A model generated the notes under the pieces. The model was not told where the DNA came from, made no database searches, and saw only the letters and a list, made by a program, of their open reading frames with translations. Below are positions 1 through 8,149 of a DNA stretch of 57,727 bases, piece by piece (position 1 is the first letter of the stretch; every line of letters starts with the position of its first letter). The position numbers were made by a program, and so were the translations under genes. Origin of the DNA: a virus; the IMG/VR virus record IMGVR_UViG_3300045120_000343, positions 1 to 57,727 of that record, one strand, 5' to 3'.

Positions 1-127
1 GGGCCTAAAAGCGCCTGGAATGGCATCTGAATACTTTGCCCGCCCTCGCCGGCGTCGCTGACGTTTCCGTCGCCGAACTTGAGGCGGGGCAGATAAATGG
101 AGACGGCAGGCGTCGGCTGCACAGTTT
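1..127. repeat. terminal direct repeat, left copy
   Basis: These 127 bases are identical to the last 127 bases of the window (57601-57727). One open reading frame runs through the junction in the same frame when the ends are joined. The length 127 is a common largest k-mer in short-read assemblers, so this most likely marks a circular contig closed by a k-mer overlap, not a biological terminal repeat. The unit genome would be 57,600 bp. Confidence 0.95.
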
Positions 128-1202
128 GCGTTGTCAGATAGGCGAGGAGCGCGACTTCAGTCTCGTTTTTGAAGTCGTTAATTAGCGTTAAATCCTGAAA
201 GAATGCCGTCATCGTACCTGTCACATTGGCGCGCCCGAGGAAAATTTCAGGAACGAAATTTTGGCCGACCACGGCATCCGATGACGGATTGAGGTTTAAG
301 GTTATATCTAGCGCGGTGACGACGCCAAGGGTCGTACCCCCAACCAGCAGATATCCGTTCACGGCAGCAAAATCGCCAGTCGATGTCGCGGCTGTTGGCG
401 CGGTGAAAAATGGTGCGCTGGCGCCGCTGTAGGTTTCCATGTCGCGGCCCATGACCGGAATATCGATCGTGGAGATGCCGGTCGCCGGAAGTTTCAGACC
501 GATGCCACCGATGCGGCATTCGGTGAATAGGCGCGTGACGTCGACATCGGTGTTGTTTATCTCGAATGCAAACTTGCGAGCAGTAAAGCTCGACGTCGGC
601 ATGAACACCGCTTTGCCGCTAGTGCCATTGGTCGTAACGCTGAATGTCGTATCTGCCGTTGCAGTTGTCGGTGCCGGCAGAAGCCCAAGAACGCGATTGC
701 TGCCGCCGCTGAACCCAGTCACGAGGAAGCTGATATTGTTGTTGACTCCGCCGCCGACAGTGAGCCCCGTAAAGCGGATGATATCGCCCACGCGCATGCC
801 GGCAGTCACTGGCGTGCCAGCAGCAAACGTCACCTGCGACAGGGTGTTGTCGAAGGTGGCCGAGGTCAGCGTCGCTTGGGTCTGCGTAATCGCGGCAGAT
901 TTGGTGGCGCGAAGACTTGCCTCGATGAAATCGAAATACGTCTTAGGACTGAACTCGCCGGAGACTGATCCGGTGACGCGCTTGATGCCATGCCGGAAAT
1001 CAGAGATTTGCCGATCAGTGCGAATTTCCGCCGATTGGTAGGTGTCCTTCGCAAGTTTGAGCGAGGATGATACGCGCCGCAGGATTTGCCCGGCCGTGAT
1101 CGCGGGATCGACGGTCGACACCGGCTGCACGTTCGCCGTTATGACGCCTGTGGAGTATGCCTTGTAGCGGATTGAGCCGCTTACGCCTTCAGCGAGGGAC
1201 AT
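1..1202 (-). CDS. tail tube (major tail) protein, N-terminal part
   Basis: Starts with ATG at 1202 (MSLAEGVSGSIRYKAY) and stays open to base 1. When the ends are joined it continues at 57600 and stops at 57540, giving 420 residues. The N-terminal segment with RRVSSSLKLAKDTYQSAEI followed by a conserved IRTDRQISDFRHG stretch is typical of the siphovirus tail tube family that stacks as hexameric rings around the tape measure. It lies just before the G/GT chaperones and tape measure in transcription order, and just after the tail terminator, which is the expected order. The remaining residues are annotated at 57540-57727. The start is clear and no internal stop was found. Confidence 0.85.
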   Translation of the reverse strand, partial: MSLAEGVSGSIRYKAYSTGVITANVQPVSTVDPAITAGQILRRVSSSLKLAKDTYQSAEIRTDRQISDFRHGIKRVTGSVSGEFSPKTYFDFIEASLRATKSAAITQTQATLTSATFDNTLSQVTFAAGTPVTAGMRVGDIIRFTGLTVGGGVNNNISFLVTGFSGGSNRVLGLLPAPTTATADTTFSVTTNGTSGKAVFMPTSSFTARKFAFEINNTDVDVTRLFTECRIGGIGLKLPATGISTIDIPVMGRDMETYSGASAPFFTAPTAATSTGDFAAVNGYLLVGGTTLGVVTALDITLNLNPSSDAVVGQNFVPEIFLGRANVTGTMTAFFQDLTLINDFKNETEVALLAYLTTQTVQPTPAVSIYLPRLKFGDGNVSDAGEGGQSIQMPFQALLG

Positions 1203-1241
1203 TTTGCTTTCTCCACCAAATCCACGGCTGGTTTTGTTGCG

Positions 1242-1556
1242 TCACGGGCAGTGATGATACCTGCCGTCGAAACCAAAATAAAATCCAGTTTCGGGATTGT
1301 AGCTGCGGAACATTCGCGAACAATATGCGACTTGCTCTAGAGCCTCGGGCACATATTGGGGCTGATAGTATTGCGGCTGCTGCGGCTGCATCGCGCCACC
1401 TATAAAACCGCCAATCACGCCTCCCAAAATCGCGCCGCCCAGATTGCCGCCTCCTCCGCCATGCCAACCACCGCCGCCATGACCGTGCCATTGGGCGAGC
1501 GCTGGCGTCGTTGCGAGCATCCCGACGAGCATTGCTGCAACGGTCAATTTGCGCAT
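1242..1556 (-). CDS. BA14K-like secreted protein
   Basis: A 104-residue protein from ATG 1556 (MRKLTVAAMLVG), 1 nt after the stop of the upstream tail gene. It has a clear signal peptide (cleavage near ATPALAQ), a Gly/His-rich stretch (about residues 24-45), a Gly/Ile hydrophobic GG-repeat (about 38-56) and a C-terminal AYCSRMFRSYNPETGFYFG...YHHCP block. That block matches the pattern of the BA14K family of Brucella/Rhizobiales cell-surface proteins. The family is normally chromosomal, so this looks like a host-derived accessory gene placed between tail terminator and tail tube. An upstream in-frame codon at 1592 would overlap the preceding gene and destroy the signal peptide, so it was not used. 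Confidence 0.7.
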   Translation of the reverse strand: MRKLTVAAMLVGMLATTPALAQWHGHGGGGWHGGGGGNLGGAILGGVIGGFIGGAMQPQQPQYYQPQYVPEALEQVAYCSRMFRSYNPETGFYFGFDGRYHHCP

Positions 1557-1557
1557 G

Positions 1558-2013
1558 TTAGCCAATCTCATCAAAAAACAAAGATACCTCAACAGCGGCG
1601 CAATAATAATTATCCACTTCGCTTGCGAGCCCCTGCGGTTTCATGCTCGATCCGGCACCAAGCGGATCGACCGTAGCAGCGAAGCAACTGACCATCGCGT
1701 CGCGGTAGCTCCGAAAAAGCAACGCTATTTGCTTTGCGAGATCGGTGGCAACAAGCAGGCCAACGCCGCGAGGCACGAACACGTAAAAGATCGCCAGGCA
1801 CGGGTTGCGATAAAGATTGAGTCCGCGACCGCCGCCGAAGCCGGCGACGAATGCCTGCCCGTCCGCGCGTAGCTCGAAGAAAACGAACGCCGCCGGAGTG
1901 TTCGGCAGCAACGGGCCGTCCTCGCCGTCAAAATAGAGTGCCGTCACGCCAGCCGGCACGTTGGCCTCGAGCCGCGTGCGCAGCGCGCCATATGCGTCGC
2001 TGAAGCTGGGCAT
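1558..2013 (-). CDS. tail terminator / tail completion protein
   Basis: 151 residues from ATG 2013 (MPSFSDAYGALRTRLE), which overlaps the previous stop as TGATG, a sign of translational coupling. The pattern of an N-terminal helix (ALRTRLEANVP), a FDGEDGPLLPNTPAAFVFFEL strand region and an extended beta C-terminus fits the small proteins that cap the tail tube in siphoviruses (DUF4128-like). It sits between the neck protein and the tail tube, the usual place for the terminator. An upstream start at 2025 is possible but lies inside the upstream gene. Family assignment is by pattern and position. Confidence 0.6.
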   Translation of the reverse strand: MPSFSDAYGALRTRLEANVPAGVTALYFDGEDGPLLPNTPAAFVFFELRADGQAFVAGFGGGRGLNLYRNPCLAIFYVFVPRGVGLLVATDLAKQIALLFRSYRDAMVSCFAATVDPLGAGSSMKPQGLASEVDNYYCAAVEVSLFFDEIG

Positions 2014-2360
2014 CAGCCCCTGCACTGAAGTTCATAGGCGATCAGCACACCGTCAACTCTGCGCGTCGAGTCATCCGCCGCGATGATGGCGAGTTCTCGC
2101 CCGCGCACGACCAGCTTATCGTTCGTCGTTATCGGCTGTGAAAAGCCGGCTCCGACGAGATCGTCCGCGTAGAGGATGACTTTGCGATCTCCCTGGACGA
2201 TCGTGCCGACCAACTCATGCGGTTGATACCCGATGACTTGCGCACGCACATCTTCAACGTCGAAACGCGGACGATTAGCGCCCGCGCCCGTATACCGGCG
2301 CAATATGACATTGTCCGAAAGCGTGCGGCCATAAAGCGATTTCACCTGCTGCGGCGTCAT
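2013..2360 (-). CDS. putative head-closure (stopper) protein
   Basis: 115 residues, ATG 2360, ATGA overlap with the upstream gene. It is a small all-beta-looking protein with RRYTGAGANRPRFDVEDV near the start and VVRGRELAIIAADDSTRRVDG near the end, without signal or membrane segments. In HK97-like genomes the gene between the gp6-like adaptor and the tail terminator encodes the stopper that seals the portal vertex. The call rests mainly on position and size. It could also be a different neck protein. Confidence 0.45.
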   Translation of the reverse strand: MTPQQVKSLYGRTLSDNVILRRYTGAGANRPRFDVEDVRAQVIGYQPHELVGTIVQGDRKVILYADDLVGAGFSQPITTNDKLVVRGRELAIIAADDSTRRVDGVLIAYELQCRG

Positions 2361-2854
2361 CGCGCATTCAACCTCACTGACACTGAACTGTTGCCTGCGT
2401 ATGTTCCGGTAGACGTCATCTTCGCGCGCCAGCGATCGCCGAAAATCCCCGACAACGCGGTGTCATTTGAGAGAGTGGACGGTGCTACCGCCGTAAGTTT
2501 GTCGGTCAGACCCGATACATTGAATAATTTCTCGGCGCTCGCCGTCGCGAAAGTAGCGTGGGCGACCTGAACCCAGGTCGAGCCTTGATCCAAGGTAGTC
2601 TCGACAAAGACGTCGAGCGTTGTGCCGCCGCTGCCGTAGTTGAAGTTCACCTGGATCGTCGCGGCCGAAATGCCGGCAAGGCCGTCGACGTAAGCCTGCG
2701 TGGCACCCTGAGAATCGGCGGCGGACGTTACGACTTGATTGGTCACCGCCGTAGTAAGTGCCGCATCGCCGAGATTGTAGACGCGCGTGTTGGCCGCGAA
2801 AACAGCGGACAGCACAAGCAGAGATACGAAAAGAGCGACAGCGATCCGTATCAT
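2357..2854 (-). CDS. virion-associated beta protein with signal-like N-terminus
   Basis: 165 residues from ATG 2854 (ATGA overlap). Residues 1-21 look like a cleavable signal peptide (MIRIAVALFVSLLVLSAVFA). The rest is Thr/Ser/Gly-rich and beta-prone: FVETTLDQGSTWVQVAHATF, then a DRWRAKMTSTGTYAGNSSV end, a pattern seen in small phage surface proteins. It sits between the connector and stopper genes, where export signals are unusual. It may be a virion decoration or a membrane/periplasm protein. Function is not known to me. The real product could start later than the annotated ATG if the hydrophobic segment is not translated. Confidence 0.5.
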   Translation of the reverse strand: MIRIAVALFVSLLVLSAVFAANTRVYNLGDAALTTAVTNQVVTSAADSQGATQAYVDGLAGISAATIQVNFNYGSGGTTLDVFVETTLDQGSTWVQVAHATFATASAEKLFNVSGLTDKLTAVAPSTLSNDTALSGIFGDRWRAKMTSTGTYAGNSSVSVRLNAR

Positions 2855-3534
2855 GCCACGGTCATCTTTCTAAACGGTGCAATTTTTGCCATCACGCCTG
2901 GCGGCAAATCGCCAACATCTCCGACCGCGCCGACCCAATATTCGAAGGATGCCACGCCAAAACTAGTTTCCGCTCGTAACTTCGGATCGCGTCCGCGCGA
3001 CATCCAATAAGACCCGACCAAATCGACTGCGGCAGATTCTAAGGATGGCGGCAAATTCCTATTTGCTTCGCCAGGCAGCAGATATCCGCCGCTATAGGCC
3101 ACGACCGCAGTTTTGCTGATCCACCAGGCAGAACCATAGCCGCCATCTAAACGAAACAGCAAACCACTGTCGGCATCTATTCTATAATCGGTCGAAACGA
3201 CGGCCGTGTCGTCGACCGTGATGCTCGCAATATTTGCAACGGGTCGTCGCAACAGGGATAGGCATTCGATGCCATGCCCTAATGGATTCCAGCCATTGTG
3301 AAAACCATGAGAGCCGTAGCGGGACGGTCGCGCAGGCCAAAATGTTTCAGTCACGGTCTCGCGGCGAAACGGGCGGCAACGCGCCTCGATGTCGGAACTG
3401 GCCTCGTTGATCTTGCTCTGCAGCAAATCATCCGAGTCATTGCCGCTAATTTCCAGCTCGGCTTTAACGCGCTCGAGTGTCGTCAGCGCGGTGGCATTTG
3501 CCGGAGTTGTGACGACGAGCGTGGAATGAAGCAT
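2851..3534 (-). CDS. head-tail connector (adaptor, gp6-like)
   Basis: 227 residues from ATG 3534 (TGATG overlap). The start ALTTLERVKAELEISGNDSD, followed by a helical LLQSKINEASSDIEARCRPF, is the hallmark of HK97 gp6-like adaptors that form a ring under the portal. A central beta segment (VANIASITVDDTAVVSTDYR) and a helical region with LESAAVDLVGSYW also fit. It lies upstream of the stopper and tail terminator in transcription order. Confidence is good for the family, less so for the exact ring stoichiometry. Confidence 0.75.
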   Translation of the reverse strand: MLHSTLVVTTPANATALTTLERVKAELEISGNDSDDLLQSKINEASSDIEARCRPFRRETVTETFWPARPSRYGSHGFHNGWNPLGHGIECLSLLRRPVANIASITVDDTAVVSTDYRIDADSGLLFRLDGGYGSAWWISKTAVVAYSGGYLLPGEANRNLPPSLESAAVDLVGSYWMSRGRDPKLRAETSFGVASFEYWVGAVGDVGDLPPGVMAKIAPFRKMTVA

Positions 3535-3746
3535 CAGTCGCCGCGCTCGCGAACCGCCTTGATGAGACGACTACCAAGCTTGGGTTCGTCGTCATTCTTC
3601 ATTTTCGGAGAAGGAATGCGTTCGACCCATCCTTGCTGCACCAATTTGTCGCGCAACAGCCCAGGTGGATAGAAAACCTGCCCGACTCTGCGATTCTCAT
3701 AGGCACGCACAACACGCACGCCGTAGTCTTTGCCTGCTTGCAACAT
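3534..3746 (-). CDS. small conserved-looking phage protein
   Basis: 70 residues from ATG 3746 (MLQAGKDYGVRVVRAYENRR). A GGAG seven bases upstream supports this start; a longer reading from TTG 3800 lacks one. The N-terminal half is beta-prone with VGQVFYPPGLLRDKLVQQGW, which suggests a short winged or SH3-like fold. The C-terminus is basic. It is coupled to the connector gene. No family recognised. Confidence 0.5.
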   Translation of the reverse strand: MLQAGKDYGVRVVRAYENRRVGQVFYPPGLLRDKLVQQGWVERIPSPKMKNDDEPKLGSRLIKAVRERGD

Positions 3747-3762
3747 TGTCCAACTCCGGAAT

Positions 3763-3930
3763 TCAACTAAGGTTAGGTCGCCGGCCGAAGCCGACGCCAA
3801 TCACCCGCGTATTTTTTGGGGCGCCGTTTTCGTCTTCGTCATAATAATAAGTTGTCCACATGACGAGCCCAAACGGCCGCAGCAGTCTATCGACGAAAAG
3901 GGCGATCGGCGCCCAAGTCTTTGGGCTCAT
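3763..3930 (-). CDS. short hypothetical protein
   Basis: A 55-residue gene found by filling a gap between neighbours. ATG 3930 overlaps the stop of the FkbM-like gene as ATGA, and the reading frame ends with TGA at 3763. The product starts MSPKTWAPIALFVDRLLRPF, then has WTTYYYDEDENGAPKNTRV and a basic FGRRP end. The overlap and the absence of any other use for this 180-bp stretch support it as real. Function unknown. Confidence 0.6.
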   Translation of the reverse strand: MSPKTWAPIALFVDRLLRPFGLVMWTTYYYDEDENGAPKNTRVIGVGFGRRPNLS

Positions 3931-4526
3931 GACGCTACACGATCCAGCAGTCTATGCAACGGACGCTTCACAAAGATCATATTGCAAGTATTGCGATGCA
4001 CCCGCGTGTAGAACTTTCCTGATCCGAGACGATTGATTGTCAGTTCGCCGGCTTGTCCTGGGCCGCCTAGCGTTGGCAGCGCGTCATCGTCCGCATTTTG
4101 ATCAAACTCTATGACCACGACGCGCGGACGATACTGCAATAACGAATTCCATAGATAATAATCCTGACCATCTACGTCGATCACAGCAAGGTCTATATCG
4201 AGTGGAGCGCCGCAACGATAAAGAGTGCTCTCAAGCCGATGTGCATCCTCCACGGTTTGGTGCACGCAATGCACACGTTCTCCAAAAGCCTTGCTATTCT
4301 CCAACAAACGAACAAATGATGACTGAGCGGCCTCTATAAGCACGCCACTCCAGCCCTGTTCGAGAAGCCGTCGCGTATTGCTGAAGAAAAGGCCATCAGA
4401 TGCACCGCATTCGAAGCACCACTCGTTCTCCATTCCGATCACGGAGAAGATCGCCTGAAGAACGCCGTCTTCGCCGAATTGACTGTAGGAATTGAAGGCG
4501 AAATCATCGAGCCAGTCGAAACTCAC
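3927..4526 (-). CDS. FkbM-type SAM-dependent methyltransferase
   Basis: 199 residues from GTG 4526. This start overlaps the upstream stop as GTGA and has GGAG seven bases before it; the TTG at 4532 is too close to that site. YSQFGEDG (residues 14-21) and FECGASDG (38-45) are the FkbM-family entry and SAM-binding motifs. VIDVDGQDYYLWNSLLQYRP follows the pattern of the family's later motif. FkbM enzymes usually O-methylate sugars or related small groups. It is translationally coupled to a methyltransferase-glycosyltransferase fusion, which points to methylation of a glycan put on by that enzyme. The substrate (virion protein or host surface) is inference. Confidence 0.8.
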   Translation of the reverse strand: MSFDWLDDFAFNSYSQFGEDGVLQAIFSVIGMENEWCFECGASDGLFFSNTRRLLEQGWSGVLIEAAQSSFVRLLENSKAFGERVHCVHQTVEDAHRLESTLYRCGAPLDIDLAVIDVDGQDYYLWNSLLQYRPRVVVIEFDQNADDDALPTLGGPGQAGELTINRLGSGKFYTRVHRNTCNMIFVKRPLHRLLDRVAS

Positions 4527-5698
4527 TGCCAAGCTCCATCCGGAGCCTTCCCCGTTTCGTTAAACTCCCGCATCGGTTGGAAGACAGCCTGCAAATCAGC
4601 GCCCGGCCACCTCACCATCAATTCGGCATGGCCGATTGTGACTCGATTGGCGAGAAACAGCGTGTTACCGGCGAGATTCCATTTCCTCCAAAAATTGACG
4701 TCCTCGTCAATTTTCTTGTCGTCGGCCCATCCACCATCCTCGTCAGGGACGGAATGGAACCAGGGCTTAGGCAAACTCCGCAATTTGTCCGCGCGGATCA
4801 GCGTGAGCCCGAAATGCGCGGTCGCGATCTTCGTCAGATCGGGACTCATCAGCTCAAGCGGTATCCGCCCGAGCGCCTTGCCGTCCTCGTCCAGAACGGT
4901 GAATAGCGCAGTGGGGAGATGCCTTGATGATTGCAATGCTGCGATGGCGTCCGCCTCCGGGTGCGCCATCATCAGCTCGATCAGGCGGGCGACATTGGTC
5001 TTGGTAAAAATTGTGTCGTAGTCGAGCGTGAGGATCGCGTCCGGCTGGTCCTTCTCGAGGATCATCTCCAGACACTTCGTCAACGCCTGGCCCCAGAAGG
5101 CGCCGCCCTGCCGCCGAAGCCTTATCCCGAGCGGGACGAGCGCGTCGAAGCAGCAGCCGAAGTTGTCCATGAACGCTAGGCGCGGGACGCTCATCGACGC
5201 CGACACTTTCATCTCCGAAACGGCCGGCTTGGTTCCTTCAATGTTGAGCGAGACGTCATAGCTCGCGCAGTCCTCAAGTTCAGACTTCCACGGCCGCAGC
5301 AGCACGAGGCCAGCCACTGCAAGTCGCTGCCGCAAATGTTCGCGATCAAAAAGAGACTTGTGAAAATCGCTCGCGTCGGTCTGCGATCCCATGACGAACC
5401 ACTCGGCGGGCGCATCCATCAGCTTCCCGTCGAGATAACGCTTCGCCAGCTCCTCGAAGTCCGGGACCGCGATCCTCAGAATGCCTCCGGGTTTGAGCAC
5501 CCGGACCCACTCTTTGAGCACGGCCTCGATCTGCCCGTGCGGGAAATGCTCGATGACGTGGCTTGCCCTGACGACGTCGACCGAATTATCGTCATAAGAG
5601 AGCGGAAAGATTTCAGTCCCATGGTCGTGGCCGAGCGGGATATATCCTTCGGGCGATTGCACACCGGCGCCGAGATCAAGTTTTATGCTGTCGGTCAT
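4523..5698 (-). CDS. methyltransferase-glycosyltransferase fusion
   Basis: 391 residues from ATG 5698 (MTDSIKLDLGAG), with AGAGG ahead of the start. Residues 1-145 form a class I methyltransferase domain: LDLGAG (7-12), ASHVIEHFPHGQIEAVLKEW and LKPGGILRIAVPDFEELAK. From about residue 165 a second domain resembles a GT-A glycosyltransferase: an early VPRLAFMDNFG strand, then ILTLDYDTIFTKTNVARLI (222-240) with a DxD-like DYD, then a DEDGGWADDKKIDED acidic region. It lies in the head operon between putative decoration genes and the FkbM methyltransferase. The likely role is to attach and modify sugars on a virion or host component. The N-terminal 49 residues of the longer open frame were left out because the ribosome site favours 5698. 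Confidence 0.7.
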   Translation of the reverse strand: MTDSIKLDLGAGVQSPEGYIPLGHDHGTEIFPLSYDDNSVDVVRASHVIEHFPHGQIEAVLKEWVRVLKPGGILRIAVPDFEELAKRYLDGKLMDAPAEWFVMGSQTDASDFHKSLFDREHLRQRLAVAGLVLLRPWKSELEDCASYDVSLNIEGTKPAVSEMKVSASMSVPRLAFMDNFGCCFDALVPLGIRLRRQGGAFWGQALTKCLEMILEKDQPDAILTLDYDTIFTKTNVARLIELMMAHPEADAIAALQSSRHLPTALFTVLDEDGKALGRIPLELMSPDLTKIATAHFGLTLIRADKLRSLPKPWFHSVPDEDGGWADDKKIDEDVNFWRKWNLAGNTLFLANRVTIGHAELMVRWPGADLQAVFQPMREFNETGKAPDGAWQ

Positions 5699-5792
5699 GT
5701 AGGCCTCTGTCGGGAGGCGCGTGCGGAGACCGACATCTCCGCACGCTGTTCTGCGCAGACATTCCATCCGGTGTCGGCCGGGAGGGGGGACT

Positions 5793-6116
5793 TCAGTTGT
5801 GTTGGGCGGCCTTGGCTTGTTCGACTTTTGCCGTCTTCGCAGCATCCGCGGCTGCCTTCTCGGCAGCGGCTACAGCGGCCTTCTCAGCGGCCTCTGCTTC
5901 TTCCGCGACCTTGGCCTCTTCGGCGAGCCGCACTTCCGCTCGATCCATAGCGGCCGGAAGCTCGACCGCGGCAGCCACCGCAACGTCGGCGAGTTTCGAG
6001 AGATGCTCGCCGGACGCATCGTCGAGATCGCGCATCGCTGCGATCCGCGCCCCCATTATGGCCCCGCCGACATGGATCACTGCATTGCGATCCATCTCCT
6101 TCTTCTTCGTCGTCAT
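5793..6116 (-). CDS. Ala/Lys/Glu-rich helical protein
   Basis: 107 residues from ATG 6116 (MTTKKKEMDRNAVIHVGGAI). The second half is a long run of A/E/K with heptad-like spacing (AEEAKVAEEAEAAEKAAVAA), so a single helix or coiled coil is likely. It lies directly downstream of the putative decoration gene in the capsid block. It might be a linker, scaffold or accessory protein. No family recognised. The opposite strand is also open here because of the GCN-rich codons, but the minus reading has the operon context. Confidence 0.5.
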   Translation of the reverse strand: MTTKKKEMDRNAVIHVGGAIMGARIAAMRDLDDASGEHLSKLADVAVAAAVELPAAMDRAEVRLAEEAKVAEEAEAAEKAAVAAAEKAAADAAKTAKVEQAKAAQHN

Positions 6117-6162
6117 AGCGTTTTGCCTTTCCGATTAGATTTGTGAATGGATCGAGACCCGC

Positions 6163-6624
6163 CTAGCCTTCGATCAGGCTGAGCACGTTAGCCCTGGCCG
6201 CGGTCGATATGCCTTGCTCCGGCCTGCCGAGGTTCGCATTCGCGAAGAACGTCTGCGAGGTCGCCGGCGATATCACGAGCGACAGGTACCGCTTGCGAGC
6301 GCGACAATCGACGTTGAACTTGTAGGAAGGCACCGCCGTGAGCGTGGTCGAAAAGCCCACGAGGAAATCGACGTTAGTGGCAGTCGCCGATCCCCCACGA
6401 AAACCTACGATGTCCACGAAGTTCGACGCCGTGGTGTTGTCGCTCTCCTGTAACTTCAACACGGACGGACTGCCGGCTTGGGTAGACGCCGCTTGCGTAG
6501 TCCCCCAAATGTCGATCGAAGCCCAATCAAAGCCAAGGGTATCGATGACAGATGATGTAACAGTTCCAGCAGCGGTCGCGGACGAGCCGTTGATGGCAGT
6601 AACAGCTTTGAATGCAGGCAACAT
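6163..6624 (-). CDS. putative capsid decoration protein
   Basis: 153 residues from ATG 6624 (MLPAFKAVTAINGSSATAAG), preceded by AAGGAG at ideal distance. It is Ser/Thr/Ala-rich and beta-prone, with IDTLGFDWASIDIWGTTQA and ESDNTTASNFVDIVGFRGGS. Such short beta proteins directly downstream of the major capsid gene are often capsid surface (decoration) proteins. Motif detail resembles the 165-residue protein at 2357-2854. Role inferred from position. Confidence 0.5.
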   Translation of the reverse strand: MLPAFKAVTAINGSSATAAGTVTSSVIDTLGFDWASIDIWGTTQAASTQAGSPSVLKLQESDNTTASNFVDIVGFRGGSATATNVDFLVGFSTTLTAVPSYKFNVDCRARKRYLSLVISPATSQTFFANANLGRPEQGISTAARANVLSLIEG

Positions 6625-6719
6625 GGCGTTGCTCCTTTTGCGATCCCGGACCAGCCGGATAAATGAGACTGAAGGCATCGCCGTCCTGGTTGGCGGCGAT
6701 GCCGTTACGGGGTTGAGGT

Positions 6720-8051
6720 TTAGGTGGTCCCGACTAGACCGACGATCGGGCCGGCGTTCGTATTGTCACCGAGATCGTGATTAACGATGTCGATGCGCTC
6801 CGTCCCAAGGATGCCGATCTGATCCAGTTCGAAATACCGTTCCTCTGATCGGCGGATCGTTGCGATGCGCCGTTCGCCCATGGCCGCCGCCATTGCCAGA
6901 TTGCCGAACAGGATCATGACCAGGCCGTTGAGCGTGGTGCTGATAACCGGAAGCTTCTGGCTGATGACGATCGGAAAGCCGAGGTAACGATACTGGATCG
7001 AACCGTCGAGCGTGGAGATGCTATTGCCGCCGGCCGTCGCGATTAGCCGTTCGAAACAAGTTCCGAATGCTAATGCCGAGCAATAGAACTTGGCTTGCGC
7101 AAGGGCATATTGTGGCAGCGTCCCGATCAGCTTGGTCAGGTCCGTGTTGTCGAGCAGCGCGAAGGTCGGATGACCAGAGGCCGCAGCGACCTTGCCGGCG
7201 TTGTGGTTACCGTCGATGAGCAAATTCGTGAGGCCACGAATGCCGCCGAATGTCGATGAGCCGTCACCGTTGAAGCCGCAATCGTCCTCCTTCGAGACGA
7301 AGGCATAGGCTATTTCCGCCGTCATCAGGTCGGCGACGCTCATCAGTGCATCTTCCGACAACTCCGTCGAGATGCGGGTCAATGCAGCGAGTTTCTTGGC
7401 GACCAGATTGACATTGTCCCAGGAGGCTGTCGACTCTGTCACCGCCGTGCCTTCAGAGATGAAGTTTGCCGTTAAGCCGCCGGTGCGCCGTGGCCAGGCC
7501 AAGGTATCACTCGACATCGGGACGATCTGAGCGTTCGCCCGGAACACGCCGAATTGCTCGCGAAGGTCGATGATGGCATTGAGCATCGGCGTCGGCACCA
7601 GAAAGCCGCCGGCCGTATTGATGCCCTCCGATTCTGCCTTCGTCACAACGTCATCATCAATGACACCATTGTCGTGGCACCATTGGCGCGCGTCGCTGTT
7701 GCCAAAGACAAATCCCTTTACCCACTTCCCGCACTTATAGGCGTTCTCCTCTGCGTCCTCGCCTCGGAACGCCTTGAGCTTGGCGTAACGCTTGCGCGGT
7801 TGCGCGAACACGCGATTGCCGCTGCCATTGGTGTCGTGCGGCTTGGATATGCTGAGCTTGTAGGAAGCCACCTTCTCGGTCTGATCTATCTTGGCCTTAA
7901 GATCAGCCGTTTCCTTTTCGAGTTCGGCGAACGCGAGCTCGTGTGTTTTGTCGGGAACGTAATCGTCGGCGCTCATCTTTTGATTGATTGCCACCAACGC
8001 CTCAATCTTCTCCGCGTGCTTGGCGCGAAGCTCGGCAAGTCTCTCCGTCAT
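6720..8051 (-). CDS. major capsid protein, HK97 fold
   Basis: 443 residues from ATG 8051. Residues 1-75 are a charged coiled coil (LAELRAKHAEKIEALVAINQ), the delta domain normally removed by the prohead protease. The shell domain contains TAGGFLVPTPMLNAIIDL, VPMSSDTLAWPRRTGG, then VAKKLAALTRISTELSEDA and an end region with ATIRRSEERYFELDQIGI. These fit the Phage_capsid (HK97 gp5-like) family. It is followed by decoration-like genes and preceded by protease and portal, the canonical HK97 order. Clear start and normal length. Confidence 0.92.
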   Translation of the reverse strand: MTERLAELRAKHAEKIEALVAINQKMSADDYVPDKTHELAFAELEKETADLKAKIDQTEKVASYKLSISKPHDTNGSGNRVFAQPRKRYAKLKAFRGEDAEENAYKCGKWVKGFVFGNSDARQWCHDNGVIDDDVVTKAESEGINTAGGFLVPTPMLNAIIDLREQFGVFRANAQIVPMSSDTLAWPRRTGGLTANFISEGTAVTESTASWDNVNLVAKKLAALTRISTELSEDALMSVADLMTAEIAYAFVSKEDDCGFNGDGSSTFGGIRGLTNLLIDGNHNAGKVAAASGHPTFALLDNTDLTKLIGTLPQYALAQAKFYCSALAFGTCFERLIATAGGNSISTLDGSIQYRYLGFPIVISQKLPVISTTLNGLVMILFGNLAMAAAMGERRIATIRRSEERYFELDQIGILGTERIDIVNHDLGDNTNAGPIVGLVGTT

Positions 8052-8149
8052 TTGATTTGGCTTTGCAGACGTGGACTGACGCCATGTCAGTCCGGTCGCC
8101 CGGCACTGTCGGGTCCGGGGTTGTCAGAGAAACTTCTGTCGGAAGCCCC

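Noticed and set aside
1-127. Terminal repeats as biological ends of the phage DNA
   Set aside because: Length of exactly 127 and the tail-tube gene reading through the join point to an assembler overlap.
5797-6138. Plus-strand Ala/Ser-rich reading opposite the helical protein
   Set aside because: GCN-rich codons leave both strands open; only the minus reading lies in an operon with a plausible start.
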